A stretch of 64,000 nt of DNA from an uncultured Eubacteriales bacterium (GCA_900548115.1 URJL01000004.1:14128-78127), one strand, 5' to 3'; counted from the first letter of the stretch, positions 8,743-17,893 are shown. A program made the numbers and translations. Notes: a model not told the origin generated them from the sequence alone.

Positions 8743-9498
8743 ATGGATAATCTGAACGGACTCAAGATTGCGGCGCGTGTTAACGGTCAGCCGATTACCG
8801 AAGCGGATATCGACGCGGCGCTCGTCGGAATGGGTGCCAAGGGCGAACGGTACAACACGCCCGACGGCAGAAAAATGGTGCTGGAGCAGCTCATCAATAA
8901 AAAGCTGTTTTTGGCGGACGCGGCGAAGAATCTTTACGAATACGACCCGCAGTTCAAAGCGGAATTTCAAAAGCTCAAAGAGGACATGCTTGCTAATTTT
9001 GCCATCGCCAAGGCGGTGGACGGCGTTCGCGTGACCGATGAGGAAGCTAAGAAGTTCTTTGAGGAAAACGAGAAAGACTTAAACTCCGGCGAATCGGTCA
9101 GCGCAAGTCATATTCTCGTGGACAGCGAAGAAAAGGCAAACGAGATCAAGGCAGAGATTGAAAGCGGCGCTGTCTCCTTTGAGGATGCGGCGCGCAAATA
9201 CAGCTCCTGCCCCTCGTCCGAGCAGGGCGGCGCGCTGGGCGAATTTACCCGCGGACAAATGGTTCCCGAATTCGACGAGGCATGCTTCTCCATGAAAGTC
9301 GGAGAGCTTCGCGGCCCCGTAAAAACGCAGTTCGGCTATCACCTTATCAAGCTCAACGACAAAAAGGAAGCGACTCCTTTGAAATATGAGGACATTGCCG
9401 ATCAGATTAAGCAAAAGCTTCTGACCGACAAGCAGCAGGCGGCGTACCGCTCGAAGGTCAATCAGCTCAAGATACTCTATCCGGTGGATATTCTTTAA
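8743..9498 (+). CDS. Parvulin-type peptidyl-prolyl isomerase (PpiC)
   Basis: This 251-residue protein has a SurA/PrsA-like N-terminal helical region (ARVNGQPITEADIDAAL, about residues 8-25) and a PpiC rotamase domain (about 117-215). The rotamase motifs SASHILVDSEEKA, EQGGALGEFTRGQMVPEFDEA and FGYHLIKL are all present. It differs from PrsA in having no signal peptide or lipobox, so it should be a cytoplasmic folding helper, a form common in Clostridia. It has its own promoter and the ribosome site AAGGAG. Confidence 0.92.
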   Translation: MDNLNGLKIAARVNGQPITEADIDAALVGMGAKGERYNTPDGRKMVLEQLINKKLFLADAAKNLYEYDPQFKAEFQKLKEDMLANFAIAKAVDGVRVTDEEAKKFFEENEKDLNSGESVSASHILVDSEEKANEIKAEIESGAVSFEDAARKYSSCPSSEQGGALGEFTRGQMVPEFDEACFSMKVGELRGPVKTQFGYHLIKLNDKKEATPLKYEDIADQIKQKLLTDKQQAAYRSKVNQLKILYPVDIL

Positions 9499-9500
9499 AA

Positions 9501-9535
9501 GACAAAAAACACGGCGGCAAGCATCCTTGCCGCCG
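9501..9535 (-). terminator. Inverted repeat, terminator on minus strand
   Basis: CGGCGGCAA and TTGCCGCCG around GCATCC form a 9-bp stem. Read on the minus strand it is followed by TGTTTTTTGTC, so it best terminates transcription coming from the GH30 gene. On the plus strand it lacks a T run. Confidence 0.65.
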
Positions 9536-9735
9536 AAATTCGTTTATAAAGGGAAAAACGTATGAGGAGACGCAGAAGGAAAGCGCGGGACTTTTGTACA
9601 CTGTGAAGCATTACGTACCCGAGCGCGGTGAATTTTCTTTTCCCGACGCAGCGCTTTCCCGCACGGCGTTCTTTCGCATTGACGTGACCGAACGGAGCGC
9701 AAAGGAACACGGAATGCGCCAAACGAAACCGAGGA
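9536..9735. other. Non-coding or decayed stretch
   Basis: This 200-base gap lies between the parvulin and the end of the GH30 gene. A plus-strand open frame from about 9594 reads HYVPERGEFSFPDAALSRTA and could be a gene relic, but it has no ribosome site and runs into the GH30 gene. I cannot assign it. Confidence 0.4.
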
Positions 9736-11094
9736 TCACGATGCGGATTCGGAAAAGACGAGCGTGCTTATCGAATCGGGTGGGAGAGCCGCATACCACC
9801 ATTTGCCGCGGAAGAAATATTGAATCCGAACCGATTCGGAGCGGGGGTTGACCAGCTCCACGGTGTGCGAACCGTCGGGATTTACCGCTGCCACAACGCC
9901 GAGCGGTTCCGTGCCGTTCGGATAAGCGAAATATCCCGTACAGCCCTCGGCGGACTTTGCGGAATAGATCGAAGCGCCTTTTTGAATGTGGCGGGAAAAA
10001 TGGCGTAACGCCCGATACTGACCGCTGTATGAAAGCGCCTGCGTTTCGCGGTTCAACGTCACAAGTCCTCCGCAGAAAAACGGACCGACGTTCGGACCGC
10101 CGCATTCGTCCAATAAAAGATTCCATCCCGTGAAGCTTTTGCAGCCGTGCGAAAGGGATCTTGCCGCGATAACGCCCCATTTGCACCAATCGGTGTCATA
10201 GCGATCGTAAAGACGCGGACCGCCTTCGGTAAAATGCCAATCGAGGGCGGGAAAGGCTTTCCGAAAGGCTTCCGTCATGCTCGGTGACCCGCAGTAATAA
10301 TGGAATGCGGCTCCGTTTACCGCTTCTTGCAGCGCGGGAAAATGAGACAATTGATAGAGCAGCCGCGAAACATTCGAGAAATTGTGATCTAAGAGCAGAA
10401 GCGCGCACTTTTTGTCCCGCTCCGCAAGTTTTTTGCGCAAAACAAGCGCAAAATCCGCCTCGTCGTCGGGATGCCATATGCAGGCGGGCATTCGTCCGTC
10501 CTGATCTCCCTGACATTCGTTTTGCACGGTCAGAGCCGCGATCGGAATGCCTTCTTTTTCATAAGCTTCCAAAAACTTTAGAATATATTCGGCGTAACAG
10601 TCGATATATTCCCGCCGCATAAAGCCTCCGCTCATCGTACCGCTTGTTTTCATCCAACCGGGAGGACTCCACGGCGAGGCGATAAAATAAAGATCGGGAC
10701 GCAGGAAGATGATCTCGTGCAGAACGGGAAGAATATACGCGCGATCCTTCTCGATCGAGAAGCTTTTCAGCGACCGATCTTCTTTGACATCACAGTAGGA
10801 ATACACATACGGCGAATAGTCGCTTGCACCGATTGAAAGTCTGCCGACCGAAAGACAAAGCCCGTCCGAACCGTAAAGGTCCTGCAAAAGGGCTTTTCTT
10901 TTTTCGTTTTCCAAAAGCGAAAGATTGTAACAGGAGCTTCCGGTGACGGCGACTCCGAAGCCCAAAAAGTTCTCGACTGTCGGTTCTTCGCAAAACGAGA
11001 CGGTGAAAGCGTACGGGATCGGTTCATCGGACGGAAACAGCGGCGCTTCTTTGTATTTATGCGTCGAATCGGTAAAAAACAAGGATGCGTTCAT
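9736..11094 (-). CDS. GH30 family glycoside hydrolase
   Basis: This 452-residue protein matches GH30 (glucosylceramidase-type) enzymes. The segment YFIASPWSPPGWMKTSG is characteristic. The acid/base Glu is in LTVQNE (Glu193) and the nucleophile Glu in HFTEGG (Glu290). A C-terminal beta domain follows, with GVVAAVNPDGSHTVELVNP. There is no signal peptide, whereas many GH30 enzymes are secreted. The start at 11094 has AAGGAGAA upstream and excludes a ten-residue extension. The AraC gene starting at 11244 is divergent and may control it. Likely substrates are beta-glucosides, beta-xylosides or beta-1,6-linked oligosaccharides; the choice cannot be made from sequence. Confidence 0.9.
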   Translation of the reverse strand: MNASLFFTDSTHKYKEAPLFPSDEPIPYAFTVSFCEEPTVENFLGFGVAVTGSSCYNLSLLENEKRKALLQDLYGSDGLCLSVGRLSIGASDYSPYVYSYCDVKEDRSLKSFSIEKDRAYILPVLHEIIFLRPDLYFIASPWSPPGWMKTSGTMSGGFMRREYIDCYAEYILKFLEAYEKEGIPIAALTVQNECQGDQDGRMPACIWHPDDEADFALVLRKKLAERDKKCALLLLDHNFSNVSRLLYQLSHFPALQEAVNGAAFHYYCGSPSMTEAFRKAFPALDWHFTEGGPRLYDRYDTDWCKWGVIAARSLSHGCKSFTGWNLLLDECGGPNVGPFFCGGLVTLNRETQALSYSGQYRALRHFSRHIQKGASIYSAKSAEGCTGYFAYPNGTEPLGVVAAVNPDGSHTVELVNPRSESVRIQYFFRGKWWYAALPPDSISTLVFSESAS

Positions 11095-11193
11095 AGGTAT
11101 TCTCCTTACTTTAATTTTCTCCATTGTAGACCAAGTGCGGTTTTCGTTCCATGGAAAAAAACTTCTTATTTTTGTGTTTTTGCGTCACGGCTC

Positions 11194-11222
11194 TTGACGA
11201 AAACGCCTTTTTCTGTTATGTT
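11194..11222 (+). promoter_or_regulatory. Sigma-A promoter for AraC regulator
   Basis: TTGACG (11194-11199) and TATGTT (11217-11222), 17-base spacing, 21 bases from the start at 11244. Confidence 0.65.
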
Positions 11223-11243
11223 AAAAGAAAAGGAGGAGAGCAA

Positions 11244-12020
11244 ATGGATAATTATACGGCTTCATTATTGCATTATGCGGTGAACGAAGCTTTTTTACAG
11301 CACTGGAGCAGGAAAGATAAGTATTATGTGATGCGTGCGCGCCGAAGCTGCGGCCTTTTCTGTGTTGTAAGCGGCTCCGCACGCTATCGCAACGAAAATG
11401 CGGACGTTACCGCTATGCCGGGCGATGCTTTGCTGATACGCAAGAATTCATGCTATACCGCCTATTTCGAAATGCCCGAAACGGTCGATTACCTGATCAA
11501 TTTCGATTGCGACGGAGATATTTTTTCCGGTTGCACGGCGGATTTTGTTGTTTTCCGTCCGAAAAGATCCGATGAATTTTTGTCGAACGTGGCGCATCTT
11601 GTTGAATGCATGAACCGCGGCGGAAACGCAAGGCATTGCCTTGCAAAAGCGCATTTTTATACTTTGCTGGACGCGCTTTTTTTGCCGACCGACGATGACA
11701 AGGAACTTTCGGAAGTCGTTCGCGCCGCGGAAAACGATACCGCTTTTGCTCTCGGGGAAAAGGAGTTGGCACGGAGTGTCGGCATGAGCGTTTCGACTTT
11801 CCGCCGAAATTTCTTTTCCGCAACCGGTATGAACCCTTCCGAGTATCGAAACGCGCTCCGAACGGCAAAGGCGAAGAGTCTTCTTTCCGACGGCAGCGAA
11901 AGTATCGAACGTATTGCCGAGCTTCTCGGATTTTGCGACGGAGCGTATTTCAGCCGCTTTTTCAAAAGACAAACAGGTCTTTCGCCGAGTGCTTATCGTT
12001 TCCGAGCGCATGCACCGTAA
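11244..12020 (+). CDS. AraC family regulator
   Basis: This 258-residue protein has an N-terminal cupin-like sensor (MPGDALLIRKNSCYTAYFEMP) and a C-terminal AraC DNA-binding domain with two helix-turn-helix units (ARSVGMSVSTFRRNFFSATG and IAELLGFCDGAYFSRFFKRQ). It starts at ATG 11244 after AAAAGGAGGAG. It is divergent from the GH30 gene with about 150 bases between the two starts, so local regulation of that sugar hydrolase is a reasonable inference. The effector is probably a sugar. Confidence 0.9.
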   Translation: MDNYTASLLHYAVNEAFLQHWSRKDKYYVMRARRSCGLFCVVSGSARYRNENADVTAMPGDALLIRKNSCYTAYFEMPETVDYLINFDCDGDIFSGCTADFVVFRPKRSDEFLSNVAHLVECMNRGGNARHCLAKAHFYTLLDALFLPTDDDKELSEVVRAAENDTAFALGEKELARSVGMSVSTFRRNFFSATGMNPSEYRNALRTAKAKSLLSDGSESIERIAELLGFCDGAYFSRFFKRQTGLSPSAYRFRAHAP

Positions 12021-12073
12021 GGTCGGATTCTTCACAGAAAGTACTTTAAATGTACTTTTTGCACGAATATCTC

Positions 12074-12102
12074 TTGCAATTTATCGGGAAATGTGGTATA
12101 AT
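12074..12102 (+). promoter_or_regulatory. Sigma-A promoter
   Basis: TTGCAA (12074-12079) and TATAAT (12097-12102) with 17-base spacing, ahead of the acidic repeat protein at 12178. Confidence 0.78.
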
Positions 12103-12177
12103 CCGATTGTTGTCGGCAAGAGTGTGTTTTGAAAAGCCGATAAAGGATTACAAAATGCTTTTTGGAGGATTTTTACA

Positions 12178-12549
12178 ATGGCAAACAGCAAGAAGAAAAA
12201 CGGCGGTTTTATCGCAATTTTGGTTTTGATCGTTTTGGTTGCGGCGGCAATCGTGTATGTTGTGGTCGACGGCATTTCCGCCCGCAATGAAAACAAGGCG
12301 AACGATCAGCAGACCCCCGGTATCGAAAACACCGAAAACGGTGCAGATACGGACAAAGACGCAAACGCCGAGAACGGCGCGGAGGATACGAACACCGAGG
12401 ATAATGCCGACACGACGGATGACGCCAACACCGACGCCGACACGACGGATGACGAAAACACCGACGCCGACACGACGGATGACGCCAACACCGAAGAAAA
12501 CACCGAAGCGGACGCCGACGACACAACCGACGAAGATACGGCGGGCTGA
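12178..12549 (+). CDS. Membrane-anchored acidic repeat protein
   Basis: This 123-residue protein has a Lys-rich start, one hydrophobic segment (GGFIAILVLIVLVAAAIVYV, about residues 9-28), and then a tail made almost only of Asp, Glu, Thr, Asn and Ala. Near-identical repeats of the type ADTTDDANTD occur three times around residues 78-105. It is most likely a type II anchored surface protein with a disordered acidic tail. The ribosome site is TTGGAGG. It is 20 bases upstream of the LRR lipoprotein and probably co-transcribed with it. No homologue is recognised. Confidence 0.72.
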   Translation: MANSKKKNGGFIAILVLIVLVAAAIVYVVVDGISARNENKANDQQTPGIENTENGADTDKDANAENGAEDTNTEDNADTTDDANTDADTTDDENTDADTTDDANTEENTEADADDTTDEDTAG

Positions 12550-12569
12550 TTGCAAACGGGTATTACGAT

Positions 12570-13658
12570 ATGAAAAAGAATTTATTGAAGACAAGTGCTG
12601 TCCTGCTTTTGACGGGGGCGCTTCTCCTTTCCGTTTTTTCGCTTTACGGCTGCGGGAAGAAGGGGCTTTCCTTCAATAATAAGGACTTTGCGGCGGTCAT
12701 GGCGAAAGCCTTTTCCAAAGAGGTCAACCGCATTACCGAGGAGGATCTTGCAAGCATCGAGAGCTTCTCGATGATGACCTATTCGCAGAACAATTACATA
12801 AGCATCACCTTCGCGGGATTTTCCGAAGCGTCGGACGAAGAGCGCGAAAAGCTGTCCGCAAGCGTGGATATCACAGGGTATACTCTTTCCGATATGTCGG
12901 ATATGCATTATCTTACGGGCCTTAAGTATTTCTACGGTGCTTACCTCGGATACTCGAATTTTGATTTTTTGAAATCCTGTACCGCGCTGGAGAACTTTAT
13001 TCTCGACGGAAATTCCGAGTGCGGCGATTATACATTCCTTTCGAATTTTCCGAACCTTACGAGCCTTTCGCTCAACGAGTGCCAGACGGGCAGTCTTGAT
13101 TTTGTGACGAAGCTTACGGGTCTTACGTCGCTTACTCTCAATTCGATCCGTATCGGCGACGATATTCCGTATGAACTGGATTTCGTAAAGCCGCTTACCG
13201 AGCTTACCTCTCTGAGCGTGGAGGGGAACTGGTTCGAGGATCTTTCACCCTTGAAAGAACTGAAGAAGCTTACCCGCATCGACTTTTCTTACGGCTCGAT
13301 CGAGGACGTTTCGCCGCTTGCGGATATGCCGCAGCTTACCTTTATCAACCTTACGCAGAACTGCGTGCGCGACGTTTCGTCGCTCACGACGTTTGATCCC
13401 GAAAACTTTGACCGCATTATTCTCGACCTCAATTCGAGCATAACCGACTGGTCGCCGCTCGATTATCTCGGTGACAAGGTGCAGGGAAGACCCACCACGC
13501 GTGATCTCGAAGAGGCAAACGGAAACACCGCGTCCGATGCCGCAGACGAAGAGCCGACCGATACGCAAAAGCCGACGGTTCTCGACCCATCGGGCGAGCC
13601 GGATTTTGAAAACGGCTACGGCGACAACGAGATCGATATAAGCGATTTTGACTTTTGA
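12570..13658 (+). CDS. Leucine-rich repeat lipoprotein
   Basis: This 362-residue protein has a lipoprotein signal (LFSLYGC-type lipobox at Cys28). The extracellular region contains five or six internalin-like 22-residue leucine-rich repeats (about residues 110-290), for example FVTKLTGLTSLTLNS and LKELKKLTRIDFSYG. The C-terminal 60 residues are acidic and Pro-rich. LRR lipoproteins in gut Clostridia are thought to bind proteins or glycans; no ligand can be predicted. A strong terminator follows. Confidence 0.88.
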   Translation: MKKNLLKTSAVLLLTGALLLSVFSLYGCGKKGLSFNNKDFAAVMAKAFSKEVNRITEEDLASIESFSMMTYSQNNYISITFAGFSEASDEEREKLSASVDITGYTLSDMSDMHYLTGLKYFYGAYLGYSNFDFLKSCTALENFILDGNSECGDYTFLSNFPNLTSLSLNECQTGSLDFVTKLTGLTSLTLNSIRIGDDIPYELDFVKPLTELTSLSVEGNWFEDLSPLKELKKLTRIDFSYGSIEDVSPLADMPQLTFINLTQNCVRDVSSLTTFDPENFDRIILDLNSSITDWSPLDYLGDKVQGRPTTRDLEEANGNTASDAADEEPTDTQKPTVLDPSGEPDFENGYGDNEIDISDFDF

Positions 13659-13671
13659 TTTTTGCAATTTT

Positions 13672-13701
13672 CCCCTTTGCCGCATGCGGCAAAGGGGTTT
13701 T
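13672..13701 (+). terminator. Rho-independent terminator
   Basis: A perfect 12-bp palindromic stem (CCCCTTTGCCGC with GCGGCAAAGGGG) is followed by TTTT. Confidence 0.92.
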
Positions 13702-13800
13702 CTCCGCTCTTTCGGTAAATTTTCTTTCCTTATTTTTTCAGCCGACATAAATTGTTGAAAATGGCCTACTAACCGTGTTAAAAATCGGCACTATTCACAG

Positions 13801-13829
13801 TTGATTTTTCATTTCGACTATGGTATCAT
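13801..13829 (+). promoter_or_regulatory. Sigma-A promoter for MATE gene
   Basis: TTGATT (13801-13806) and TATCAT (13824-13829) with 17-base spacing, ahead of the start at 13888. Confidence 0.68.
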
Positions 13830-13887
13830 ACCTATACGGCGTGGGATGCGTACGTTCCCGAATTCGGGTGAATGAAGAGGTGTCGCA

Positions 13888-15294
13888 ATGAGTAAACATC
13901 ATGATGTGAGCCGATCCCGTTTCAACCGCTTTAAATTCGACACAGGAAAGCTTTCGGTTGTCGCAACGATTTTTTTGCCCGTTCTGATCGAAACGGCGCT
14001 GTCGCAGTTTTACAACGTTGTGGACATGATGATGGTCGGGCGGGACAATCCCGACGGACTTGCCGCCATCGGACTTACCTCCAGTCCGCTGAGTATTTTC
14101 CTTTCGATTTTTTCTGCCGTCAACGTCGGCACAACGACGCTTGTCGCGTGGCATGTCGGCGCAAAAAAGTTGAAGGACGCACAGGACGTTTCGCGAACAT
14201 CCCTTTGGATGAACCTTTTTCTCGGCATTATCATGACGCTATTCGGCATGCTCATGGCGGAGCCTATCGTGCATTTTATGGACGGTGACGAAGAGGTCAT
14301 GCGCCTTGCCGTCGATTATTACGATATTTTGGTCGTCGGAACGACCTTTCAGGCGCTGACCTACAGCGTGACGGCGGCGATGCGCGGCGCGGGGCTTTCC
14401 AAAGTGCCGATGATCTACAACACCGTTTCCAACCTTTTAAACGTAGGCGGTAACTATGTGCTGATCTACGGAAAATTCGGCTTTCGCCCGATGGGCGTGA
14501 TCGGCGCGGGCTATTCGACGCTTATCAGCCGCATTATCTGCTGTATTTGGGCGCTGCTTTATATGTTCTTTGCCAAGACGCCCATCTCGTTCCGCACCCA
14601 CTACGGAAAATACCGCTTCTCATGGTCGCAGGTGTGGCAAATGCTGTGTATCGGCATTCCGACGGCGGTCGAGACGCTGATCATGAACTGCGGCAGTATG
14701 CTGTTTGTAAAAATTGTCAATATGCTCGGCAAGGTCGCCTTTTCGACCCATCAGATCTGCGGAAGCTTAAACGGCTTTATTTCTTCTCCTGCGACGGCGC
14801 TGAGCGTCACGTCCAACACGGTGGTCGGGCAATATCTCGGTGCAGGCGAGTTCGACACGGCGAAAAAATACAACAATTATCTTTACAAAACTTCGTTTCT
14901 TCTGAGTGTCGTCATGACGACGCTCATCAACATCTTTTGGCGTCCGCTCATCGGCTGCTATGCCACGGCGGATCAGACCGAGATCATCGCGCTTGCTCAC
15001 ACGATCTTTATTATCCTGTCGATCCAGTATCTCACGGGATATACCAACGGCGTTTTGATGGGAACAATGCGCGGCGCGGGCGACACGCGCTTTGCCATGC
15101 TGCTCAACACGTTCGGATTTTTCTGCTTCCGAATCCCGCTTTCGTATCTGTTCGGCATAACGATGGGATGGGGGCTGGAGGGCATTTGGCTTGCACTCAT
15201 CGCGCACAGCTGGCTGAATACGATCTGTCTTTTCCTGCGCTACCGCTCGGGACGCTGGATCGAGACTTTCAAGCGCACAAATGCAAAAGGATAA
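13888..15294 (+). CDS. MATE family efflux transporter
   Basis: This 468-residue protein with about 12 membrane segments matches the MATE family, which exports drugs or metabolites in exchange for Na+ or H+. Family features include PVLIETALSQFYNVVDMMMVG near the N-terminus and a similar second half beginning around residue 250 (GIPTAVETLIMNCGSMLF). Typical length is 440-470, so it is complete. The ribosome site GAAGAGGTG lies 6 bases before the ATG. The fragment at 30091 is the start of a different MATE gene. Confidence 0.93.
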   Translation: MSKHHDVSRSRFNRFKFDTGKLSVVATIFLPVLIETALSQFYNVVDMMMVGRDNPDGLAAIGLTSSPLSIFLSIFSAVNVGTTTLVAWHVGAKKLKDAQDVSRTSLWMNLFLGIIMTLFGMLMAEPIVHFMDGDEEVMRLAVDYYDILVVGTTFQALTYSVTAAMRGAGLSKVPMIYNTVSNLLNVGGNYVLIYGKFGFRPMGVIGAGYSTLISRIICCIWALLYMFFAKTPISFRTHYGKYRFSWSQVWQMLCIGIPTAVETLIMNCGSMLFVKIVNMLGKVAFSTHQICGSLNGFISSPATALSVTSNTVVGQYLGAGEFDTAKKYNNYLYKTSFLLSVVMTTLINIFWRPLIGCYATADQTEIIALAHTIFIILSIQYLTGYTNGVLMGTMRGAGDTRFAMLLNTFGFFCFRIPLSYLFGITMGWGLEGIWLALIAHSWLNTICLFLRYRSGRWIETFKRTNAKG

Positions 15295-15295
15295 G

Positions 15296-15337
15296 AAAAA
15301 GGCAGTCTCCGCACAAAAAAACGGAGACTGCTTTTTT
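15296..15337. terminator. Bidirectional terminator between MATE and feoB
   Basis: A stem GCAGTCTCCG with CGGAGACTGC around CACAAAAAAA is flanked by A and T runs, so it can serve both converging genes. Confidence 0.88.
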
Positions 15338-15338
15338 G

Positions 15339-17414
15339 TTATCCGATCCCGAAAAAAGTGAAAAACAGATTTACGAAAAAACAGGTCAAAAGTCCGCACA
15401 CGGCGGGCAGAAGAAAGGACAAAGCTGTTTTGGAAACGCTTTTTGTCTCGCGGCGGATCGTAAGCAGTGTTGTGGCGCACGGCCAGTGTAACATGGCGAA
15501 AATACAGGTGCAAAGCGCGGTCTTCATCGTCCAGCCGTTTGCCGCAAAGAGCATTTTTAATTCCGAAAGGCTTTCGTAGGTGCGCATCTCGCCCGCCGAA
15601 AGATAAATCATCATCATGATCGGGATCACAATCTCGTTGGCGGGAAGTCCCAAAAGAAAGGCAAGAAGAATAACGCCGTCCATTCCGAAAAGCGAAGCGA
15701 ACGGATCGAGAAAACGCGACAGATGCGTAAGAAGCGTAAGCTCGCCCACCGTTATGTGCGAAAGTCCCCACAAGATCGCTCCGCAGGGGGCGGCGACCGT
15801 GACGGCGCGAAGCAGAACCGAGAGCGTGCGGTCTTTTATCGAATGAACCAAAACGCTTCCGACGCGCGGCATGCGGTAAGGCGGAAGCTCCAAAACAAAA
15901 GAAGAGGGCTTTCCGCGCAAAAGCGTTGCCGAGAGAAATTTTGAAACGCCAAAAACCGCAAGGATCGAAAACAGAATCATGCCGCAAAGGATCAGCGATT
16001 GATAAAACGTGCCGTTTACGCCCGAAAACATGGCGATGAGGGCGATCATCATGGGAAAGCGCCCGTTGCAGGGGGAAAAGCTGTTGGTCAAAATCGCAAT
16101 CAGCCGTTCGCGTTCCGAGCCGATGATCGAGCATCCGCTCACTCCGACTGCGTTGCAGCCGTAGCCCATGCACATGGTCAGCGCCTGTTTCCCGCACGCG
16201 CCGCAGCGGCAAAACGCGCGGTCGAGATTAAAGGCGATGCGCGGAAGATAACCCGAGTCCTCAAGCAGCGTAAACATGGGAAAGAAAATCGCCATCGGCG
16301 GCAGCATAACGGCGACGATCCAGGCGACGACGCGGTAAATTCCGCAGACCAAAAGCGAAACAAGTCCGTCGGGCAGTCCGAGCGTGCAAAGTGCTTTATA
16401 AAGAAAGGCTTCTCCCTTTCCGAAAAGACTTGTCAGCGCCTCGGACGGAACGTTTGCTGCCCGAATTGTGATCCAAAAAATAAGAAGCAACAGAAAAAGC
16501 ATGGCGGGAAAGGAAAAAACTCTGCCCGTCAATATTTTGTCGGCGCGGTCACTTTGCGGTTTTCCTTTTTGCACGCATTTTCGAACAATGTCGCGGCACG
16601 CTGCGGCACAGGAGGCGGAAAGCGCTTCGGAAAAGGCTCCTTTTTCGGTGCCGCTTTCGGACAAAAAGGTCTTTGCTTCGGTAAGAAGCGCTTCGGGGTC
16701 GGGCAGGATTGACGGCTCGCAGTCGGAAAATTCGAGCACAAAGCCCGCGTCGCTCGCAAGACACTTCGCCGCGAGTACCCGACGCGGAAACCGTTTGCAA
16801 TCCTTCGGGATCCTTTCGGAAAAGGCGGCGATGAGCGCCTCTTCGTTTTTGCCGTAAAAGGGCGTCGGGGGCGGGGGAGGCGGATTTTCGACGCTTTCGA
16901 AGATCGCGGTTTTCAGAGCGGAAATTCCTTGTTTTTTCTTGGCGCTGATCGGAACGACACGCACGCCGAGCTGCTTCTGCAGCGCGGTGTAATCGATCTT
17001 CTCGCCGCACGCCGCCGCTTCGTCGGTCATATTGACGCACAAAATCGTCGGTTTTTCGAGCGCGCAGATCGAACGAAAAAGCATAAGATTTCGTTCAAGT
17101 GTCGGCGCCGAGCATACGTACACAATCAGATCGGGTTCGGAAAAAGCAAGAAAATTCCGTGCCGCCTCCTCTTCGAACGATTCGGGGTCAAAGGAATAAG
17201 CGCCGGGAAGATCGGCGGCAAGAAAATCTTTGCCGCGAATCCGAAGCGTGCCGAGCGTGTTGCTCACGGTTTTTCCCGACCAATTGCCTGTGTGCTGGTG
17301 AAGTCCCGTCAGCAGGTTGAACACACTGCTTTTTCCGACGTTCGGATTCCCCGCAAGGGCTATAAGCGGCGTCTTTTCGGATATCTGTCCCGTCCGCGGC
17401 TGTCTTTCACGCAA
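15339..17414 (-). CDS. feoB: Ferrous iron transporter FeoB
   Basis: This 691-residue protein has the FeoB G domain: G1 GNPNVGKSS, G3 DLPGAYS and G4 NMTDE. A GDI-like helical part and the polytopic membrane domain follow, with FeoB core motifs GYGCNAVGVSGCSIIGSERE and NSFSPCNGRFP. It imports Fe2+. The start is TTG at 17414, because no ATG precedes the G1 motif in frame. It overlaps the end of feoA by 8 bases, with GAGGTGAT upstream as ribosome site, so translational coupling to feoA is likely. Confidence 0.94.
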   Translation of the reverse strand: MRERQPRTGQISEKTPLIALAGNPNVGKSSVFNLLTGLHQHTGNWSGKTVSNTLGTLRIRGKDFLAADLPGAYSFDPESFEEEAARNFLAFSEPDLIVYVCSAPTLERNLMLFRSICALEKPTILCVNMTDEAAACGEKIDYTALQKQLGVRVVPISAKKKQGISALKTAIFESVENPPPPPPTPFYGKNEEALIAAFSERIPKDCKRFPRRVLAAKCLASDAGFVLEFSDCEPSILPDPEALLTEAKTFLSESGTEKGAFSEALSASCAAACRDIVRKCVQKGKPQSDRADKILTGRVFSFPAMLFLLLLIFWITIRAANVPSEALTSLFGKGEAFLYKALCTLGLPDGLVSLLVCGIYRVVAWIVAVMLPPMAIFFPMFTLLEDSGYLPRIAFNLDRAFCRCGACGKQALTMCMGYGCNAVGVSGCSIIGSERERLIAILTNSFSPCNGRFPMMIALIAMFSGVNGTFYQSLILCGMILFSILAVFGVSKFLSATLLRGKPSSFVLELPPYRMPRVGSVLVHSIKDRTLSVLLRAVTVAAPCGAILWGLSHITVGELTLLTHLSRFLDPFASLFGMDGVILLAFLLGLPANEIVIPIMMMIYLSAGEMRTYESLSELKMLFAANGWTMKTALCTCIFAMLHWPCATTLLTIRRETKSVSKTALSFLLPAVCGLLTCFFVNLFFTFFGIG

Positions 17415-17640
17415 GGCTCATCACCTCGATTTTCGAACAGTCGTTTTTGCGAAGCGCCACGATCGTGTCGCATACGCGGTAAGCGACGGGGTCGCCGAGC
17501 GGACTTCTGAAAAGGCACGAAAGGATCGCTCCCTTCGTGATCCCAATATCGCAAAGCCGCTTTTTCAAAGGACAGTCGTCGATCTTCTCTATCGTAAACC
17601 GCTCGCCGAGCGTTACCGTATCCATGGTTTTGGTCTGCAT
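17407..17640 (-). CDS. feoA: FeoA domain protein
   Basis: This 77-residue protein has the SH3-like FeoA fold signature: TLGERFTIEKID at the start, KRLCDIGITKGAILSCL in the centre, and DTIVALRKNDCSKIEV at the end. FeoA assists FeoB-mediated Fe2+ uptake. The start at 17640 has the ribosome site AAAGGAGT; the longer upstream frame lacks one. It overlaps feoB by 8 bases. Confidence 0.9.
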   Translation of the reverse strand: MQTKTMDTVTLGERFTIEKIDDCPLKKRLCDIGITKGAILSCLFRSPLGDPVAYRVCDTIVALRKNDCSKIEVMSLA

Positions 17641-17838
17641 TCTGTAGACTCCTTTCTTGCAGGACCGTCTTATGACAGTGTATGCGAAACGGAAAGGAAA
17701 GGTCACGGAGACAAAACAAAATACGTATGATACAGTATCGATATCAACGGAGCGGAAACAATCGTTGTTTCAAAAAACGTGGAGACGTCGAATTTTTCGA
17801 AAAACGACTCACAAACTCCGAGACATACCGACTGTAAG

Positions 17839-17873
17839 AAAATCCCCCGTACGAAATAGTACGGGGGGATTTT
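17839..17873 (-). terminator. Terminator after AraC gene
   Basis: A 14-bp stem (AAAATCCCCCGTAC with GTACGGGGGGATTTT, one bulge) lies just past the minus-strand AraC gene and is followed by a T tract on that strand. Confidence 0.83.
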
Positions 17874-17893
17874 CCTGTTCCGCCGGCTTCGGC

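Noticed and set aside
9594..9851. 85-codon plus-strand frame after the parvulin gene
   Set aside because: No ribosome site, it runs into the GH30 gene on the other strand, and no family is recognised. It is kept only as a possible relic.
12400..12510. Possible CRISPR-like or tandem repeat array
   Set aside because: The repeats are in-frame codons for an Asp/Thr-rich protein tail, without spacers.
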